In this document: positions 10,392-21,872 of the stretch, piece after piece
Layout of the letters: each line of letters opens with the position of its first letter
Position numbering within the stretch: the first letter of the stretch is position 1
Source: Achromobacter kerstersii
Lineage (GTDB): Bacteria; Pseudomonadota; Gammaproteobacteria; Burkholderiales; Burkholderiaceae_B
Length of the DNA: 64,000 bases
Assembly (NCBI RefSeq): GCF_902859595.1
Contig: NZ_CADIJQ010000005.1
Span: 248,001 to 312,000 of the forward strand
Direction of reading: 5' to 3'
Made by a program: the position numbers and the translations under genes
Notes under the pieces: generated by a model
Told to the model about the DNA's origin: nothing
Database searches by the model: none
What the model saw: the letters and a program-made list of their open reading frames with translations, nothing else

Positions 10392-11708
10392 CTACTGGAA
10401 GACGTGAGAGATCACTGCGGGCTTGCCCGCCTTGATCTCCAGCGTGCCTCGATACGGCGGCAAATCCGCGTTGCGCAGCACCACCTGGTACTTGCCCGGG
10501 ATCAGCCGCAATTCCTTGACGGGCGGGCTGATGCCGCGCGCAATGCCGTTTACCCAGACCTCACCCCAAGGGCGAATGTCCAACCGCACCGTGACCGGCA
10601 CAGCCAAGGGTTTGGGTTTGGCGACGTCCTCCGTGGGCGCGACGGGAATCGCGGGCTCTTGCACGGCAGGCGCTGCCGGCTCGCTGCGCAACGCCGACGG
10701 GTCGGCAGACGCGCCAAGGCCATTTTGCGCCGCCAACTGCGTGGACGACGAAGACTCACCCTGCGCCGCAGGTGACGCCGGAGGTTGCCACTGCGCGGTT
10801 GGCAACGACGAGGTCGCGGCAACGACAGGCGGCGCAGCAGGCGGTGGCGTCGTGACGGCGGGTGGCGCAAGGGGATGGTCCGCCGGTGGATTTGGCGTCA
10901 CGACCTCAGAACGGGTGATCAGTGCGTTGGGCGTATGCACACCCCACTGAAACCACCCATACGTGCCGATGCCGATCAACGCCACCAAGCCCAGCAGCGC
11001 CAACAGGGGACGACTTCGTCGAACGGGTCTGCGTACCGGTGCAGAGGCAGCCGGGGCGGCATAGGCGCCACCAGCGGCAGTATCCGCTTCGGCGGGTGCA
11101 GGCTCGATATAGGCGGCAACGCCCAACAAGGCAGCCAGTTCGGCCAGCGTTTGCGGCCGGTCGGCCGGCGTCATGACCAGGCCAGCATCGATGACGCGCA
11201 AGAACTCCGGGCTGTACTTGGACAGGCCCAGCGACGTTAAGGGCTCGTAGGTATCGGTGGCGCGGCGTTCGGGCGCGGGCGGCGGGCGGTGCCCGGTCAC
11301 CAGTGCGTGCATCACGGCGCACAGCGCGTAGATGTCGCTCCAGGGGCCGCGCGGCCAATCAATGGAATCGGTATACAGCTCGAACGGCGCGAAACCGGGC
11401 GTCGGGCTGCGGCTGGAGCGCCGCGACCGCGCAACGACCAGCTCGGGCAGCAGGTGGGCGCGAGCGCCCTCATCCATACCCACCGTATCCAGCGAAATAT
11501 CCCCACAGATCTCACCCTGTGCATGCAAGGCGATCAGCGACGGCAGTAAATCGGACAGCAGCCGCTTGATGCGCGTTTCCGGCACGCCGCCCGCCGTGCT
11601 GGCGGCGATCGCGCTCAATGGACGCAGCGCTAACGGCGCGGCTCCTGAGAAGGGGCCACGCGGCGTCAGCAGGCCGGTGGGGGAGGACATGATCGGAATT
11701 GCGCTCAT
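10392..11708 (-). CDS. Truncated Ser/Thr-kinase-like membrane protein with PEGA domain
   Basis: 438 residues. Residues about 45-198 resemble only the C lobe of a eukaryotic-type Ser/Thr kinase: CGDIS (69-73) stands at the catalytic loop, GFAPFE (105-110) at the APE motif and WSDIYALC (123-130) at the helix-F aspartate. No glycine-rich loop, VAIK lysine or DFG motif is present, so it should be a pseudokinase. A single membrane helix (about 234-253) follows, then a Pro/Ala-rich linker and a PEGA domain (about 372-438), which would be periplasmic. The ATG at 11708 lacks a clear ribosome site. It is divergent from the lipoprotein gene (137 bp apart) and convergent with the CHASE2 kinase. Kinase-like genes with lipoproteins of this kind occur in type VI secretion clusters, but no tss gene is here. 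Confidence 0.7.
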   Translation of the reverse strand: MSAIPIMSSPTGLLTPRGPFSGAAPLALRPLSAIAASTAGGVPETRIKRLLSDLLPSLIALHAQGEICGDISLDTVGMDEGARAHLLPELVVARSRRSSRSPTPGFAPFELYTDSIDWPRGPWSDIYALCAVMHALVTGHRPPPAPERRATDTYEPLTSLGLSKYSPEFLRVIDAGLVMTPADRPQTLAELAALLGVAAYIEPAPAEADTAAGGAYAAPAASAPVRRPVRRSRPLLALLGLVALIGIGTYGWFQWGVHTPNALITRSEVVTPNPPADHPLAPPAVTTPPPAAPPVVAATSSLPTAQWQPPASPAAQGESSSSTQLAAQNGLGASADPSALRSEPAAPAVQEPAIPVAPTEDVAKPKPLAVPVTVRLDIRPWGEVWVNGIARGISPPVKELRLIPGKYQVVLRNADLPPYRGTLEIKAGKPAVISHVFQ

Positions 11709-11845
11709 GCGCGAAAATCGTGCAAAGGTTGAATAGGTTGAATATTATCCAATCCGCAACACCAGGACATTGCCGAAAATGTCCGAGCGCATCAGGCTGT
11801 GGCACGATAGCGCATCGCCCACCCCCCTATTTCCCCTAATAAGCT

Positions 11846-12238
11846 ATGAAAATTCGCCTTCTGAGCAGTCTGCTCGGCGCGTCGATGGTCCTGGCGGGCT
11901 GCGCCGGCGTCCAACAGCAACCGGAAACCCCCGCCACGCCCGAAGCGCTGGCGCAATTGCAACAAGTCCGCGACACCTACGGCGCCGGGCGTTACGGCGA
12001 GGTCATTCGCACTGTCGCCACCTCGGACACCTTGGCAACATCCACCAAAGCGGTGCGTATCGAAGCGTACAAGCTGCAAGCGTTCAGCTATTGCGTCACC
12101 CGCTACGCGCAGTTGTGCGAAGACAGCTTCGTGCGCATTCTGACGTTGGACTCCTCATTCGAACTTGCGCCGAACGAAGCGGGCCATCCGTCCTGGGGCC
12201 CCGCCTTTCAGCGCGCCCGGGCGCAAACCGCGAAGTAG
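11846..12238 (+). CDS. Small lipoprotein, possibly TssQ-like (T6SS-associated family)
   Basis: 130 residues with a lipoprotein signal ending in the lipobox LAGC (Cys19), so the mature protein should be lipidated. The body is an alpha-helical TPR-like region (YGAGRYGEV; AYKLQAFSYCV) and ends EAGHPSWGPAFQRA. From memory, that carboxy-terminal pattern resembles the TssQ family of T6SS-associated lipoproteins; I hold this with modest confidence. The ribosome site is weak. It is divergent from the kinase-like gene and ends at a bidirectional terminator facing rpoC. Confidence 0.7.
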   Translation: MKIRLLSSLLGASMVLAGCAGVQQQPETPATPEALAQLQQVRDTYGAGRYGEVIRTVATSDTLATSTKAVRIEAYKLQAFSYCVTRYAQLCEDSFVRILTLDSSFELAPNEAGHPSWGPAFQRARAQTAK

Positions 12239-12271
12239 TCTACGCGCGCGACACTCGCCCATAAATCGGGC

Positions 12272-12309
12272 AAAAAAAAGGCCGCTGATTCGCATCAGCG
12301 GCCTTTTTG
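12272..12309. terminator. Bidirectional terminator between the lipoprotein gene and rpoC
   Basis: A perfect 10-bp stem GGCCGCTGAT / ATCAGCGGCC (12280-12289 and 12294-12303) closes a 4-nt loop. It is flanked by eight A on the left and five T on the right, so it reads as an intrinsic terminator on both strands. It serves the convergent lipoprotein gene and the rplKAJL-rpoBC operon. Confidence 0.93.
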
Positions 12310-12366
12310 TTTACCGTCCCCACGCCGGTACGGCGCGCGGGGATCGGTAAGGGTCCGGAATTCCGC

Positions 12367-15300
12367 TTATTCGGCGGAGTCCTCGGTGCCAAGGTCGGCA
12401 GCCGGGGCTTGCTCGTCCGCACCCACCGTAACCGGTGCGTCTTCGAACGGGTTGGCCTGCTGGCGAGCGGCTTCGCGTTCCGCTGCCTCCAGCTCTTCCT
12501 TGTCGCGGCGTGCATGGTGGTAAGCCAGGCCGGTACCCGCCGGGATGAGGCGGCCGACGATGACGTTTTCCTTCAAGCCACGCAGGTCGTCGCGCTTGCC
12601 CATGATGGCGGCTTCGGTCAGGACACGAGTGGTTTCCTGGAACGATGCGGCCGAGATGAACGAGTCGGTCGACAGCGAGGCCTTCGTGATACCCAGCAGC
12701 ACGTTGTCGTACGTAGCCGGGATACGCTCTTCGGCAGTCATACGGTCGTTGGCGTTCAGCAGTTCGGAGCGCTCGACTTGCTCGCCCGGGATGAACTCGG
12801 TATCGCCAGCATCAACGATGTTCACACGGCGCAGCATCTGACGAACAATCACTTCGATGTGCTTGTCGTTGATCTTCACGCCCTGCAGACGGTACACGTC
12901 CTGCACTTCGTCGACGATGTACGTCGCCAGCTTCTCGATGCCTTGCAGGCGCAGAATGTCGTGGGGATCGGCCGGGCCGTCCACGATCATTTCGCCCTTG
13001 TTCACCACTTGGCCGTCGTGCACCAGAACCTGCTTTTCCTTCGGAATCAGGAACTCGTGGCTCACGCCTTCCAGGTCGGTGATGACCAGACGCTGCTTGC
13101 CCTTCGTGTCCTTACCGAACGAGACCGTACCAGTGACGTCGGCGAGCATGCCGGCGTCCTTCGGCGAACGGGCTTCGAACAGTTCGGCCACACGCGGCAG
13201 ACCGCCGGTAATGTCGCGGGTCTTTTGCGATTCTTGCGGAATACGCGCCAGAACTTCACCCACGGCAACCTGCTGGCCGTCGCGCACGGTAATCAGCGCG
13301 CCCACCGGGAACGAGATGTTCACCGAGTGATCGGTGCCGGCGATCTTGACGTCTTCGCCGTTCTCGTTGACCAGCTTGATCTGCGGACGCATGACGATCT
13401 TGCCGCCACGGGTCTTCGGCGTGATGACGACGAGCGTCGACAGGCCGGTGACTTCGTCCACCTGCTTGGCAACGGTCACGCCTTCTTCGATGTTCTCGAA
13501 GCGGACGGCGCCACCGTATTCCGACACGATCGGACGGGTCAGCGGGTCCCACGTCGCCAGACGTGCGCCAGCCTTCACGGCTTCGCCATCGCCCACCAGC
13601 ACGGTCGCGCCGTACGGGATCTTGTGGCGTTCGCGTTCGCGGCCGTTGTCGTCGAAGATCGCCAGTTCGCCCGAGCGCGAAATCGCCACACGTTCGCCCT
13701 TGGCGTTCGTGACATAGCGCATCGTGCTGGCAAAACCGACCAGACCGCTGGACTTGGTTTCCACCGCGCTGGCCAGAGCCGAACGCGACGCCGCGCCACC
13801 GATGTGGAACGTACGCATCGTGAGCTGCGTGCCCGGTTCACCGATGGACTGAGCAGCGATAACGCCAACTGCTTCGCCCTGGTTGACCGGCGAACCGCGA
13901 CCCAGATCGCGGCCGTAGCAGTGTGCGCACAGACCGTGACGCGTTTCGCACGTCAGCGGGGTGCGGACCTTGACTTCGTCCACGCCGATGCGGTCGATGG
14001 TGTCGACCAGATCTTCGTCCAGCAGGGTGCCGGCGACGATAGCCGTTTCCTGCGTGTCCGGATTGATGATGTCCACGGCGGCAACACGACCCAGGATGCG
14101 GTCGCGCAGCGGTTCGATGACTTCACCACCTTCCACCAGGGCCTTCATGTTGTAGCCCAGCGACGTACCGCAATCGTCCTCGGTAATCACCAAGTCTTGC
14201 GTCACGTCGACCAGACGACGAGTCAGGTAACCCGAGTTTGCGGTCTTCAGTGCCGTATCAGCCAGACCCTTACGCGCGCCGTGAGTCGAGATGAAGTACT
14301 GAAGCACGTTCAGACCTTCACGGAAGTTCGCGGTAATGGGCGTTTCGATAATCGAGCCGTCCGGCTTGGCCATCAGGCCGCGCATACCAGCCAGCTGGCG
14401 GATCTGGGCGGCCGAACCGCGGGCGCCCGAGTCAGCCATCATGTAGATCGAGTTGAACGATTCCTGGCGAACTTCTTCGCCGTGACGGTTCACAACCGGC
14501 TCGGTAGCCAGTTGTTCCATCATCGCCTTGCCGACCTTGTCGCCAGCCTTGCCCCAGATGTCCACAACGTTGTTGTAGCGCTCTTGGGACGTGACCAGAC
14601 CCGACGAGTACTGCTTGTCGATTTCCTTCACTTCGCGGCTGGCTTCAGCCAGGATGCCTTCCTTGGCGGTCGGGATCAGCATGTCGCCCATGGCGATCGA
14701 GATACCGCCGCGCGTGGCCAGCTTGAAGCCGGACTGCATCAGCTTGTCGGCGAAGATCACCGTGTCGCGCAGGCCGCAACGGCGGAACGACTGGTTGATC
14801 AGGCGCGAGATTTCCTTCTTCTTCAGTGCCTTGTTCAGCACCGTGAAGGGCAGGCCCTTCGGCAGAATTTCGGACAGCAGCGCGCGGCCAACCGTCGTCT
14901 CGTGACGGCGGATAACCGGTTGCCATTCGCCAGCCTCGTCGCGCTCGTGCTCTTTCAGACGCACGGTCACGCGGGATTGCAGCTCGACTTCGCCGTTGTC
15001 GTAGGCGCGTTGCACTTCAGCGACGTCGGTGAAGAAGATGCCTTCGCCGCGGCCGTTGATGCGCTCACGCGTCGTGTAGTACAGACCCAACACGATGTCT
15101 TGGGACGGCACGATCGACGGTTCGCCGTTGGCCGGGAACAGCACGTTGTTCGACGCCAGCATCAGCGTGCGCGCTTCCAGCTGGGCTTCCAGCGACAGCG
15201 GCACGTGAACAGCCATCTGGTCACCGTCGAAGTCGGCGTTGAACGCCGCGCAAACCAGCGGGTGCAGCTGGATGGCCTTGCCTTCGATCAGGACCGGCTC

Positions 15301-16611
15301 GAACGCCTGGATGCCCAAACGGTGCAGCGTAGGCGCACGGTTCAGCATGACCGGGTGTTCGCGGATGACTTCTTCCAGGATGTCCCAAACCACCGGTTCC
15401 TGGCTTTCCACCAGCTTCTTGGCAGCCTTGATGGTCGTGGCCAGGCCCATCATCTCCAGACGATTGAAGATGAACGGCTTGAACAGTTCCAGGGCCATCA
15501 GCTTGGGCAGACCGCACTGGTGCAGCTTCAGCTGCGGGCCCACCACGATGACCGAACGGCCCGAGTAGTCGACGCGCTTGCCCAGCAAGTTCTGACGGAA
15601 ACGACCGCTCTTGCCCTTGATCATGTCGGCCAAGGACTTCAGCTGGCGCTTGTTGGCGCCCGTCATGGCCTTGCCACGGCGGCCGTTGTCCAGCAGCGAG
15701 TCAACGGCTTCCTGCAGCATCCGCTTTTCGTTGCGCAGGATGATTTCCGGCGCCTTGAGCTCCAGCAGGCGCTTCAAGCGGTTGTTGCGGTTGATGACGC
15801 GGCGGTACAGGTCGTTCAGGTCGGAGGTCGCGAAGCGGCCGCCGTCCAGCGGCACCAGCGGACGCAGGTCCGGCGGCAGCACGGGCAGCACTTCCATGAC
15901 CATCCACTCGGCCTTGATGCCCGACTTCTGGAAGCCTTCCAGCACCTTCAGGCGCTTGGAAATCTTCTTGATCTTGGCTTCCGAGCTGGTGGCCTTCAGT
16001 TCGCCGCGCAGCGTTTCCACTTCGCGGTCGATGTCGATGGTGCGCAGCAGTTCGCGCACGGCTTCCGCGCCCATCAGGGCACGGAAGTCGTCGCCGTACT
16101 CTTCGGTCTTGGCGAGGAAATCGTCATCCGACATGATCTGGCCGCGCTTGAGCGGCGTCATGCCAGGTTCGATCACGCACCAGGCTTCGAAGTACAGAAC
16201 GCGTTCGATATCGCGCAGGGTCATGTCGAGCACCATGCCCAGACGCGACGGCAGGCTCTTCAGGAACCAGATGTGCGCGACGGGGCTGGCCAGCTCGATG
16301 TGGCCCATGCGTTCACGGCGAACCTTGGCGACGGTGACTTCAACGCCGCACTTTTCGCAGATCACGCCACGATGCTTCAAGCGCTTGTACTTGCCGCACA
16401 AGCACTCGTAGTCTTTGATCGGGCCAAAGATCTTGGAGCAGAACAAACCGTCACGCTCAGGCTTGAACGTGCGGTAGTTGATGGTCTCGGGCTTGCGAAC
16501 TTCGCCGTAAGACCACGAACGGATCTTCTCGGGCGAGGCGATGCCGATCTTGATGGCATCGAATTGCTCGTCTTGCGAGACTTGCTTAAATAGGTCGAGT
16601 AGCGCTTTCAT
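12367..16611 (-). CDS. rpoC: RNA polymerase beta-prime subunit
   Basis: 1414 residues, full length for beta-prime. The amino-terminal zinc ribbon ([20 protein letters not shown]) and the catalytic magnesium motif [12 protein letters not shown] are present, as are the C-terminal regions. Its ATG overlaps the rpoB stop by one base (TAATG at 16609-16613), which couples translation of the two large subunits. The operon ends at the terminator near 12272-12309. Confidence 0.99.
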   Translation of the reverse strand: MKALLDLFKQVSQDEQFDAIKIGIASPEKIRSWSYGEVRKPETINYRTFKPERDGLFCSKIFGPIKDYECLCGKYKRLKHRGVICEKCGVEVTVAKVRRERMGHIELASPVAHIWFLKSLPSRLGMVLDMTLRDIERVLYFEAWCVIEPGMTPLKRGQIMSDDDFLAKTEEYGDDFRALMGAEAVRELLRTIDIDREVETLRGELKATSSEAKIKKISKRLKVLEGFQKSGIKAEWMVMEVLPVLPPDLRPLVPLDGGRFATSDLNDLYRRVINRNNRLKRLLELKAPEIILRNEKRMLQEAVDSLLDNGRRGKAMTGANKRQLKSLADMIKGKSGRFRQNLLGKRVDYSGRSVIVVGPQLKLHQCGLPKLMALELFKPFIFNRLEMMGLATTIKAAKKLVESQEPVVWDILEEVIREHPVMLNRAPTLHRLGIQAFEPVLIEGKAIQLHPLVCAAFNADFDGDQMAVHVPLSLEAQLEARTLMLASNNVLFPANGEPSIVPSQDIVLGLYYTTRERINGRGEGIFFTDVAEVQRAYDNGEVELQSRVTVRLKEHERDEAGEWQPVIRRHETTVGRALLSEILPKGLPFTVLNKALKKKEISRLINQSFRRCGLRDTVIFADKLMQSGFKLATRGGISIAMGDMLIPTAKEGILAEASREVKEIDKQYSSGLVTSQERYNNVVDIWGKAGDKVGKAMMEQLATEPVVNRHGEEVRQESFNSIYMMADSGARGSAAQIRQLAGMRGLMAKPDGSIIETPITANFREGLNVLQYFISTHGARKGLADTALKTANSGYLTRRLVDVTQDLVITEDDCGTSLGYNMKALVEGGEVIEPLRDRILGRVAAVDIINPDTQETAIVAGTLLDEDLVDTIDRIGVDEVKVRTPLTCETRHGLCAHCYGRDLGRGSPVNQGEAVGVIAAQSIGEPGTQLTMRTFHIGGAASRSALASAVETKSSGLVGFASTMRYVTNAKGERVAISRSGELAIFDDNGRERERHKIPYGATVLVGDGEAVKAGARLATWDPLTRPIVSEYGGAVRFENIEEGVTVAKQVDEVTGLSTLVVITPKTRGGKIVMRPQIKLVNENGEDVKIAGTDHSVNISFPVGALITVRDGQQVAVGEVLARIPQESQKTRDITGGLPRVAELFEARSPKDAGMLADVTGTVSFGKDTKGKQRLVITDLEGVSHEFLIPKEKQVLVHDGQVVNKGEMIVDGPADPHDILRLQGIEKLATYIVDEVQDVYRLQGVKINDKHIEVIVRQMLRRVNIVDAGDTEFIPGEQVERSELLNANDRMTAEERIPATYDNVLLGITKASLSTDSFISAASFQETTRVLTEAAIMGKRDDLRGLKENVIVGRLIPAGTGLAYHHARRDKEELEAAEREAARQQANPFEDAPVTVGADEQAPAADLGTEDSAE

Positions 16612-19600
16612 TAGTTACGCTCCAAATCCATGTCCAGGGCCAACGAGCGGATTTCCTTCACCAGCACGTTGAACGATTCCGGCATGCCGGCGTCGATGAC
16701 GTGGTCGCCCTTGACGATGTTTTCGTATACCTTCGTACGGCCAGTGATGTCGTCCGACTTCACCGTCAGCATTTCTTGCAGGGTGTACGCGGCGCCGTAT
16801 GCTTCCAGCGCCCACACTTCCATTTCCCCGAAACGCTGACCACCGAACTGCGCCTTACCACCCAGCGGCTGCTGCGTGACCAGCGAGTACGGACCCGTCG
16901 AACGCGCGTGCATCTTGTCGTCGACCAAGTGGTGCAGCTTCAGGTAGTGCATGTAGCCGACGGTCACGGGGCGCTCGAATTTCTCGCCCGTGCGGCCGTC
17001 AAACAGCCATGCCTGCGTACGCGAAGGCGTCAGTGCCATGCGCTCGGCGACGTCGTCCGGATAGGCCAGCTCCAGCATCGTGGTGATTTCCTCTTCGGTC
17101 GCGCCGTCGAAGACGGGCGTCGCGAACGGCACGCCGTTCTTGAGGTTCTGGGCCATTTCCATGACTTCTTCGTCGGTCAGCTCGTCGATGCGGGCGCCGG
17201 AACCGGTCGTGTTGTAGACCTTGTCCAGGTAAGCACGGACGTTCTTGACCTGCGCCGTGCGCTCGTCGCGCAGCAGATCGGCAATGCGGTGGCCCACGCC
17301 CTTGGCAGCCCAGCCCAAGTGCACTTCCAGCACCTGGCCAACGTTCATCCGCGAGGGCACGCCCAGCGGGTTCAGAACGATGTCGGCCGGCGTGCCGTCA
17401 GCCATGTGCGGCATGTCTTCCACCGGGGTGATGCGCGAGACCACACCCTTGTTACCGTGACGGCCTGCCATCTTGTCACCCGGCTGCAGACGACGCTTCA
17501 CGGCCAGGTAGACCTTGATCATCTTCAGCACGCCCGGGGGCAGCTCGTCGCCCTGCGTCAGCTTCTTGCGCTTCTCTTCGAAGGCCAGATCAAACTGGTG
17601 ACGCTTCTGCTCCAGCGATTCCTTGGCTTGCTCCAGCACGACAGCGTGCGGCTCATCGGCCAGACGGATGTCGAACCACTGCCAGCGGTCCAGATCAGCC
17701 AGGTAAGCCTTGGTGATCGTGGCGCCCTTGGCCAGCTTGCGCGGGCCGCCGTTGACGGTCTTGTTGACCAGCATCTTTTCGATACGGTCGAACTGGTCGT
17801 TTTCAACGATGCGCAGCTGGTCGTTCAGGTCTTGGCGATAGCGGCGCAGTTCATCGTCAATGATGGACTGGGCGCGCTTGTCGCGCACGATGCCTTCACG
17901 CGTGAACACTTGCACGTCGATCACGGTGCCGGTCATGCCCGAAGGCACGCGCAGCGAGGTGTCCTTAACGTCGGACGCCTTTTCACCGAAGATGGCGCGC
18001 AGCAGCTTTTCTTCCGGCGTCAGCTGGGTTTCGCCCTTCGGCGTGACCTTGCCGACCAGCACGTCGTCGGCGCTGACTTCGGCGCCAATGTACGTGATGC
18101 CCGAATCGTCCAGACGGTTCAGTTGCGTCTCAGCCAGGTTGCTGATGTCGCGCGTGATTTCTTCCGGACCCAGCTTCGTGTCGCGAGCAACAACCGTCAG
18201 TTCCTCGATGTGCACCGAGGTGTAGCGGTCATCAGCCACAACCTTTTCGGAGATCAAGATCGAGTCTTCGAAGTTGTAGCCGTTCCACGGCATGAACGCG
18301 ATCAGCATGTTCTGACCCAGGGCGAGTTCGCCCAGGTCGGTCGATGCGCCGTCAGCCAGCACGTCACCCTTGGCAACCTTGTCGCCACGCTTGACGATAG
18401 GACGCTGGTTGATGTTCGTGTTCTGGTTGGAACGCGTGTACTTGATCAGGTTGTAGATATCGACACCGACTTCGCCGGCGACGTTTTCTTCGTCGTTCAC
18501 GCGAATCACGACGCGCTCGGCGTCAACGTGATCGACCAGACCGCCACGCAGTGCCTGCACGGTCGTGCCCGAGTCAACGGCCACGGTGCGCTCGATACCC
18601 GTACCCACGACCGGCTTTTCCGGACGCAGGCAAGGCACGGCCTGACGTTGCATGTTGGCGCCCATCAGTGCGCGGTTCGCGTCGTCGTGTTCCAGGAACG
18701 GAATCAGCGAAGCAGCAACCGACACGATCTGCGACGGGGCAACGTCCATGTAGTGCACGTTGGCCGGCGAGGTCAACATCGTTTCGCCTGCTTCACGGCA
18801 AGCGACCAGGTCGTCAACGAAAGCGCCTTCCTCGTCCAGCGCGGCGTTAGCCTGCGCGATGACGTAGTGGCTTTCTTCGATGGCCGACAGGTAATCGATC
18901 TGCTCGCTGACGCGGCCGTCGATAATCTTGCGGTAAGGCGTTTCCAGGAAGCCGTACTCGTTCAAACGAGCGTACAGCGCCATGGAGTTGATCAGACCGA
19001 TGTTCGGGCCTTCCGGCGTTTCGATCGGGCAGACGCGGCCGTAGTGGGTCGGGTGCACGTCACGGACTTCAAAGCCGGCGCGCTCGCGGGTCAGACCGCC
19101 CGGGCCCAGTGCGGAAACACGACGCTTGTGCGTGATTTCCGACAGCGGGTTGGTTTGGTCCATGAACTGCGACAGCTGGCTCGAACCGAAGAACTCCTTG
19201 ATGGCTGCCGAGATCGGCTTGGAGTTGATCAGGTCGTGCGGCATCAGGTTTTCGGTCTCGGCTTGGCCCAGACGTTCCTTGACGGCGCGCTCGACACGCA
19301 CGAGACCGGCGCGGAACTGGTTTTCGGCCAGTTCGCCCACGCAACGCACGCGACGATTACCCAAGTGATCGATGTCATCGATCTGGCCACGGCCGTTACG
19401 CAGCTCAACCAGCACCTTGATGGTTTCAAGGATGTCTTCGTTGGTCAGCGTCATCGGGCCGGTGATGTCTTCACCACGGCCCAGACGGCTGTTGACCTTC
19501 ATGCGGCCAACGCGCGACAGGTCGTACGTCTCTTCGCTATAGAACAGACGCTGGAACAGCGCTTCCACCGCTTCTTCCGTGGGCGGCTCGCCAGGACGCA

Positions 19601-20723
19601 TCATGCGGTAGATGGCAACACGCGCGGCCATCTGGTCGGCGGTTTCATCGGTGCGCAGCGTTTGCGAAATGTACGGACCACGGTCCAGATCGTTCGTGTA
19701 GAGCGCCTGGATGTCGTAGACGTTGGCTGCGCGCAGAGCGCCCAGCACGCTTTCCGTGATTTCGTCGTTGGCGTTGGCGATGACTTCGCCGGTATCTTCG
19801 TCAACGATGTTCTTGGCCAGCACGCGGCCGTACAGGAAGTCTTCCGGCACGGAGATGCGCTGGATGCCACCGGCAGCCAGGTCGCGCAAATGCTTGGCAT
19901 TGATGCGCTTGTCTTTTTCGACGATGACCTTGCCATCGCGGTCCGAGATGTCGAAGCGGGCCATTTCGCCCTTCCAACGCTCGGGCACGAATTCCATCAT
20001 CGCGCCTTCGCTCTTCAGTTCGAAGTTATCGAAGTCGAAGAAGTTGGCCAGGATGGATTCCGGCGTCATGCCGATGGCCTTGCACAGGATCGTGACAGGC
20101 ATCTTGCGACGACGGTCGACGCGGAAGAACAGGACGTCCTTCGGGTCGAATTCGAAGTCCAGCCACGAACCGCGGTAAGGAATCACGCGGGCCGAGAACA
20201 GGAGCTTGCCGGAGCTGTGCGTTTTGCCGCGGTCGTGTTCGAAGAACACGCCAGGCGAACGGTGCAGCTGCGACACGATGACACGCTCGGTGCCATTGAT
20301 GACAAAGGAACCCGTGCCCGTCATGAGCGGAATTTCGCCCATGTAGACTTCCTGTTCCTTCACTTCCTTCACGGTCGGCTTGCTGACTTCGCGGTCAAGC
20401 AGCACCAGGCGGACCTTGGCTCGCAGGGGCGAGGCATAGGTCAGACCACGTTGCTGACATTCCTTGACATCGAACACCGGTTCGCCGAGCACGTAGCTCA
20501 CGAACTCCAAGCGCGCCATACCGTTGTGACTAACGATCGGGAAAATCGACGAGAACGCCGCCTGCAAACCGTCGGCTACGCGATCGGACGGGGCGGTATC
20601 CGCCTGCAGGAAAGTTAGGTAGGATTGAAGCTGTGTCGCCAAAAGGAAAGGAACGTTTTGAACGTCTTCACGCTTGGCGAAGCTTTTGCGGATGCGCTTT
20701 TTTTCGGTGTACGAGTAAGGCAT
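16611..20723 (-). CDS. rpoB: RNA polymerase beta subunit
   Basis: 1370 residues when started at [18 protein letters not shown] (20723). An ATG eight codons upstream is rejected because the family begins at this methionine. The rifampicin region reads [17 protein letters not shown] and then [14 protein letters not shown]. Asp, His and Ser are kept at the usual resistance positions, so it looks rifampicin-sensitive; the Thr in DQTNP replaces the E. coli Asn. The gene is separated from rplL by 161 bp that contain two hairpins. Confidence 0.99.
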   Translation of the reverse strand: MPYSYTEKKRIRKSFAKREDVQNVPFLLATQLQSYLTFLQADTAPSDRVADGLQAAFSSIFPIVSHNGMARLEFVSYVLGEPVFDVKECQQRGLTYASPLRAKVRLVLLDREVSKPTVKEVKEQEVYMGEIPLMTGTGSFVINGTERVIVSQLHRSPGVFFEHDRGKTHSSGKLLFSARVIPYRGSWLDFEFDPKDVLFFRVDRRRKMPVTILCKAIGMTPESILANFFDFDNFELKSEGAMMEFVPERWKGEMARFDISDRDGKVIVEKDKRINAKHLRDLAAGGIQRISVPEDFLYGRVLAKNIVDEDTGEVIANANDEITESVLGALRAANVYDIQALYTNDLDRGPYISQTLRTDETADQMAARVAIYRMMRPGEPPTEEAVEALFQRLFYSEETYDLSRVGRMKVNSRLGRGEDITGPMTLTNEDILETIKVLVELRNGRGQIDDIDHLGNRRVRCVGELAENQFRAGLVRVERAVKERLGQAETENLMPHDLINSKPISAAIKEFFGSSQLSQFMDQTNPLSEITHKRRVSALGPGGLTRERAGFEVRDVHPTHYGRVCPIETPEGPNIGLINSMALYARLNEYGFLETPYRKIIDGRVSEQIDYLSAIEESHYVIAQANAALDEEGAFVDDLVACREAGETMLTSPANVHYMDVAPSQIVSVAASLIPFLEHDDANRALMGANMQRQAVPCLRPEKPVVGTGIERTVAVDSGTTVQALRGGLVDHVDAERVVIRVNDEENVAGEVGVDIYNLIKYTRSNQNTNINQRPIVKRGDKVAKGDVLADGASTDLGELALGQNMLIAFMPWNGYNFEDSILISEKVVADDRYTSVHIEELTVVARDTKLGPEEITRDISNLAETQLNRLDDSGITYIGAEVSADDVLVGKVTPKGETQLTPEEKLLRAIFGEKASDVKDTSLRVPSGMTGTVIDVQVFTREGIVRDKRAQSIIDDELRRYRQDLNDQLRIVENDQFDRIEKMLVNKTVNGGPRKLAKGATITKAYLADLDRWQWFDIRLADEPHAVVLEQAKESLEQKRHQFDLAFEEKRKKLTQGDELPPGVLKMIKVYLAVKRRLQPGDKMAGRHGNKGVVSRITPVEDMPHMADGTPADIVLNPLGVPSRMNVGQVLEVHLGWAAKGVGHRIADLLRDERTAQVKNVRAYLDKVYNTTGSGARIDELTDEEVMEMAQNLKNGVPFATPVFDGATEEEITTMLELAYPDDVAERMALTPSRTQAWLFDGRTGEKFERPVTVGYMHYLKLHHLVDDKMHARSTGPYSLVTQQPLGGKAQFGGQRFGEMEVWALEAYGAAYTLQEMLTVKSDDITGRTKVYENIVKGDHVIDAGMPESFNVLVKEIRSLALDMDLERN

Positions 20724-20780
20724 GAGCACTCCGACTCGAGGTTGCATGGGCCGTCAACCACGGCCCTAGGTGATACGACT

Positions 20781-20827
20781 CCAGGAAACCCCTCTGAAAG
20801 GGCATGACCCCAGTAGGGGTTTCCTGG
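20781..20827 (-). repeat. 13-bp inverted repeat ahead of rpoB
   Basis: CCAGGAAACCCCT (20781-20793) and its exact reverse complement (20815-20827) enclose 21 nt. In the rplL-rpoB spacer this would form a strong mRNA hairpin about 58 nt before the rpoB start. It has no T run. In E. coli the equivalent spacer holds an attenuator and an RNase III processing hairpin; this element is a candidate for the latter role. Confidence 0.65.
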
Positions 20828-20833
20828 AAACGC

Positions 20834-20870
20834 AAAAGCCCGGGGACTGCAAACTGTGCTGTCCCCGGGC
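20834..20870 (-). terminator. rplL-rpoB attenuator hairpin
   Basis: GCCCGGGGAC (20838-20847) pairs perfectly with GTCCCCGGGC (20861-20870) around a 13-nt loop. On the minus strand it is followed by four T (20834-20837). It lies just past the rplL stop and before rpoB, the place where partial termination sets the ratio of L7/L12 to RNA polymerase in E. coli. The T run is short, in keeping with partial termination. Confidence 0.75.
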
Positions 20871-20884
20871 AGTTGACGCAGGTC

Positions 20885-21265
20885 TTACTTGACTTCGACC
20901 TTGGCGCCAGCTTCTTCCAGCTTCTTCTTGGCGGCTTCGGCGTCAGCCTTGGCCACAGCTTCCTTGACGGGCTTCGGAGCGCCGTCAACCAGGTCCTTGG
21001 CTTCCTTCAGACCCAGACCGGTCAGCTCGCGCACGGCCTTGATGACGCTAACCTTGTTCGCGCCGGCTTCCAGCAGGACGACGTTGAACTCGGTTTGCTC
21101 TTCAGCAGCGGCGGCAGCGCCACCAGCGGCGGGAGCAGCAACAGCGACAGCAGCGGCAGCAGCCGACACGCCGAACTTCTCTTCCATTTCCTTGATCAGC
21201 TCGGACAGCTCGAGCACGGTCATGCCAGCGATGGCGTCAAGGATTTCAGCTTTGTTAAGTGCCAT
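20885..21265 (-). CDS. rplL: 50S ribosomal protein L7/L12
   Basis: 126 residues. A dimerisation amino terminus ([19 protein letters not shown]) is followed by an Ala-rich hinge (about 36-55) and the compact carboxy-terminal factor-binding domain ([20 protein letters not shown]). It forms the L12 stalk that recruits EF-Tu and EF-G. It lies 82 bp after rplJ, followed by the attenuator. Confidence 0.99.
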   Translation of the reverse strand: MALNKAEILDAIAGMTVLELSELIKEMEEKFGVSAAAAAVAVAAPAAGGAAAAAEEQTEFNVVLLEAGANKVSVIKAVRELTGLGLKEAKDLVDGAPKPVKEAVAKADAEAAKKKLEEAGAKVEVK

Positions 21266-21347
21266 TTTTCAGAACTCCAAATATTTTGGTAATGCCAGGG
21301 TTTGGGTGTCGCTTCGTCGTTCAGCGAATTCCGGACAAGCAGGGCGA

Positions 21348-21872
21348 TTAGGCCGCTGCCTTTTGGTCGCGCACAGCCGCGAGGCCACGGGCGAACTTGG
21401 TCGGAACTTCGTTGAGCGTACGCACGAATTGCGCGATGGGGGCTTGCATGGTGCCAAGCAGTTTCGACAGCAACTCTTCGCGGGACGGCATGGTGGCCAA
21501 GGCCTTCACACCCTCTTCGGTCAGCAGGTTATTGGGCAATGCGCCCGCCTTGATGACCAGCTTGTCGTTGCTTTTCGCGAAACCTGCGATGACCTTGGCC
21601 GCCGAAACCGGATCAGTGCTGATGCCATAGATCAGCGGACCGGTCAGTTGCTCAGCCAACGGCTCGAAAGCCGTGCCGGCAACAGCACGACGGGCCAGCG
21701 AGTTCTTCAGAACACGCAGATACACGCCCGATTCACGCGCAGTTTTGCGCAGTACGGTGACAGAGGCGACGTCCAGACCACGGTACTCAGCGATAACAAT
21801 CGATTGGGCCTTGGCGACTTCAGCCGAGACTTCCTCGATTACCACCGCTTTCTCTTGACGATTGAGACTCAC
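21348..21872 (-). CDS. rplJ: 50S ribosomal protein L10
   Basis: 174 residues beginning [20 protein letters not shown], with the L10 body and a carboxy-terminal L12-binding helix. It anchors L12 dimers on the ribosome. In E. coli the L10-L12 complex represses its own mRNA in the rplJ leader. The leader here (21873-22146, 274 bp) is long enough for that and carries a 7-bp stem, CATCCGG/CCGGATG, at 22098-22117, but I did not prove the binding fold or a separate promoter. Confidence 0.99.
   Translation of the reverse strand: MSLNRQEKAVVIEEVSAEVAKAQSIVIAEYRGLDVASVTVLRKTARESGVYLRVLKNSLARRAVAGTAFEPLAEQLTGPLIYGISTDPVSAAKVIAGFAKSNDKLVIKAGALPNNLLTEEGVKALATMPSREELLSKLLGTMQAPIAQFVRTLNEVPTKFARGLAAVRDQKAAA

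Noticed and set aside
12307-20618. Very long open frames on the plus strand opposite rpoC and rpoB (each over 1300 codons), and one opposite fusA-rpsG (1556-4216)
   Set aside because: They mirror strongly codon-biased, high-GC essential genes on the other strand and show no family resemblance or ribosome sites.
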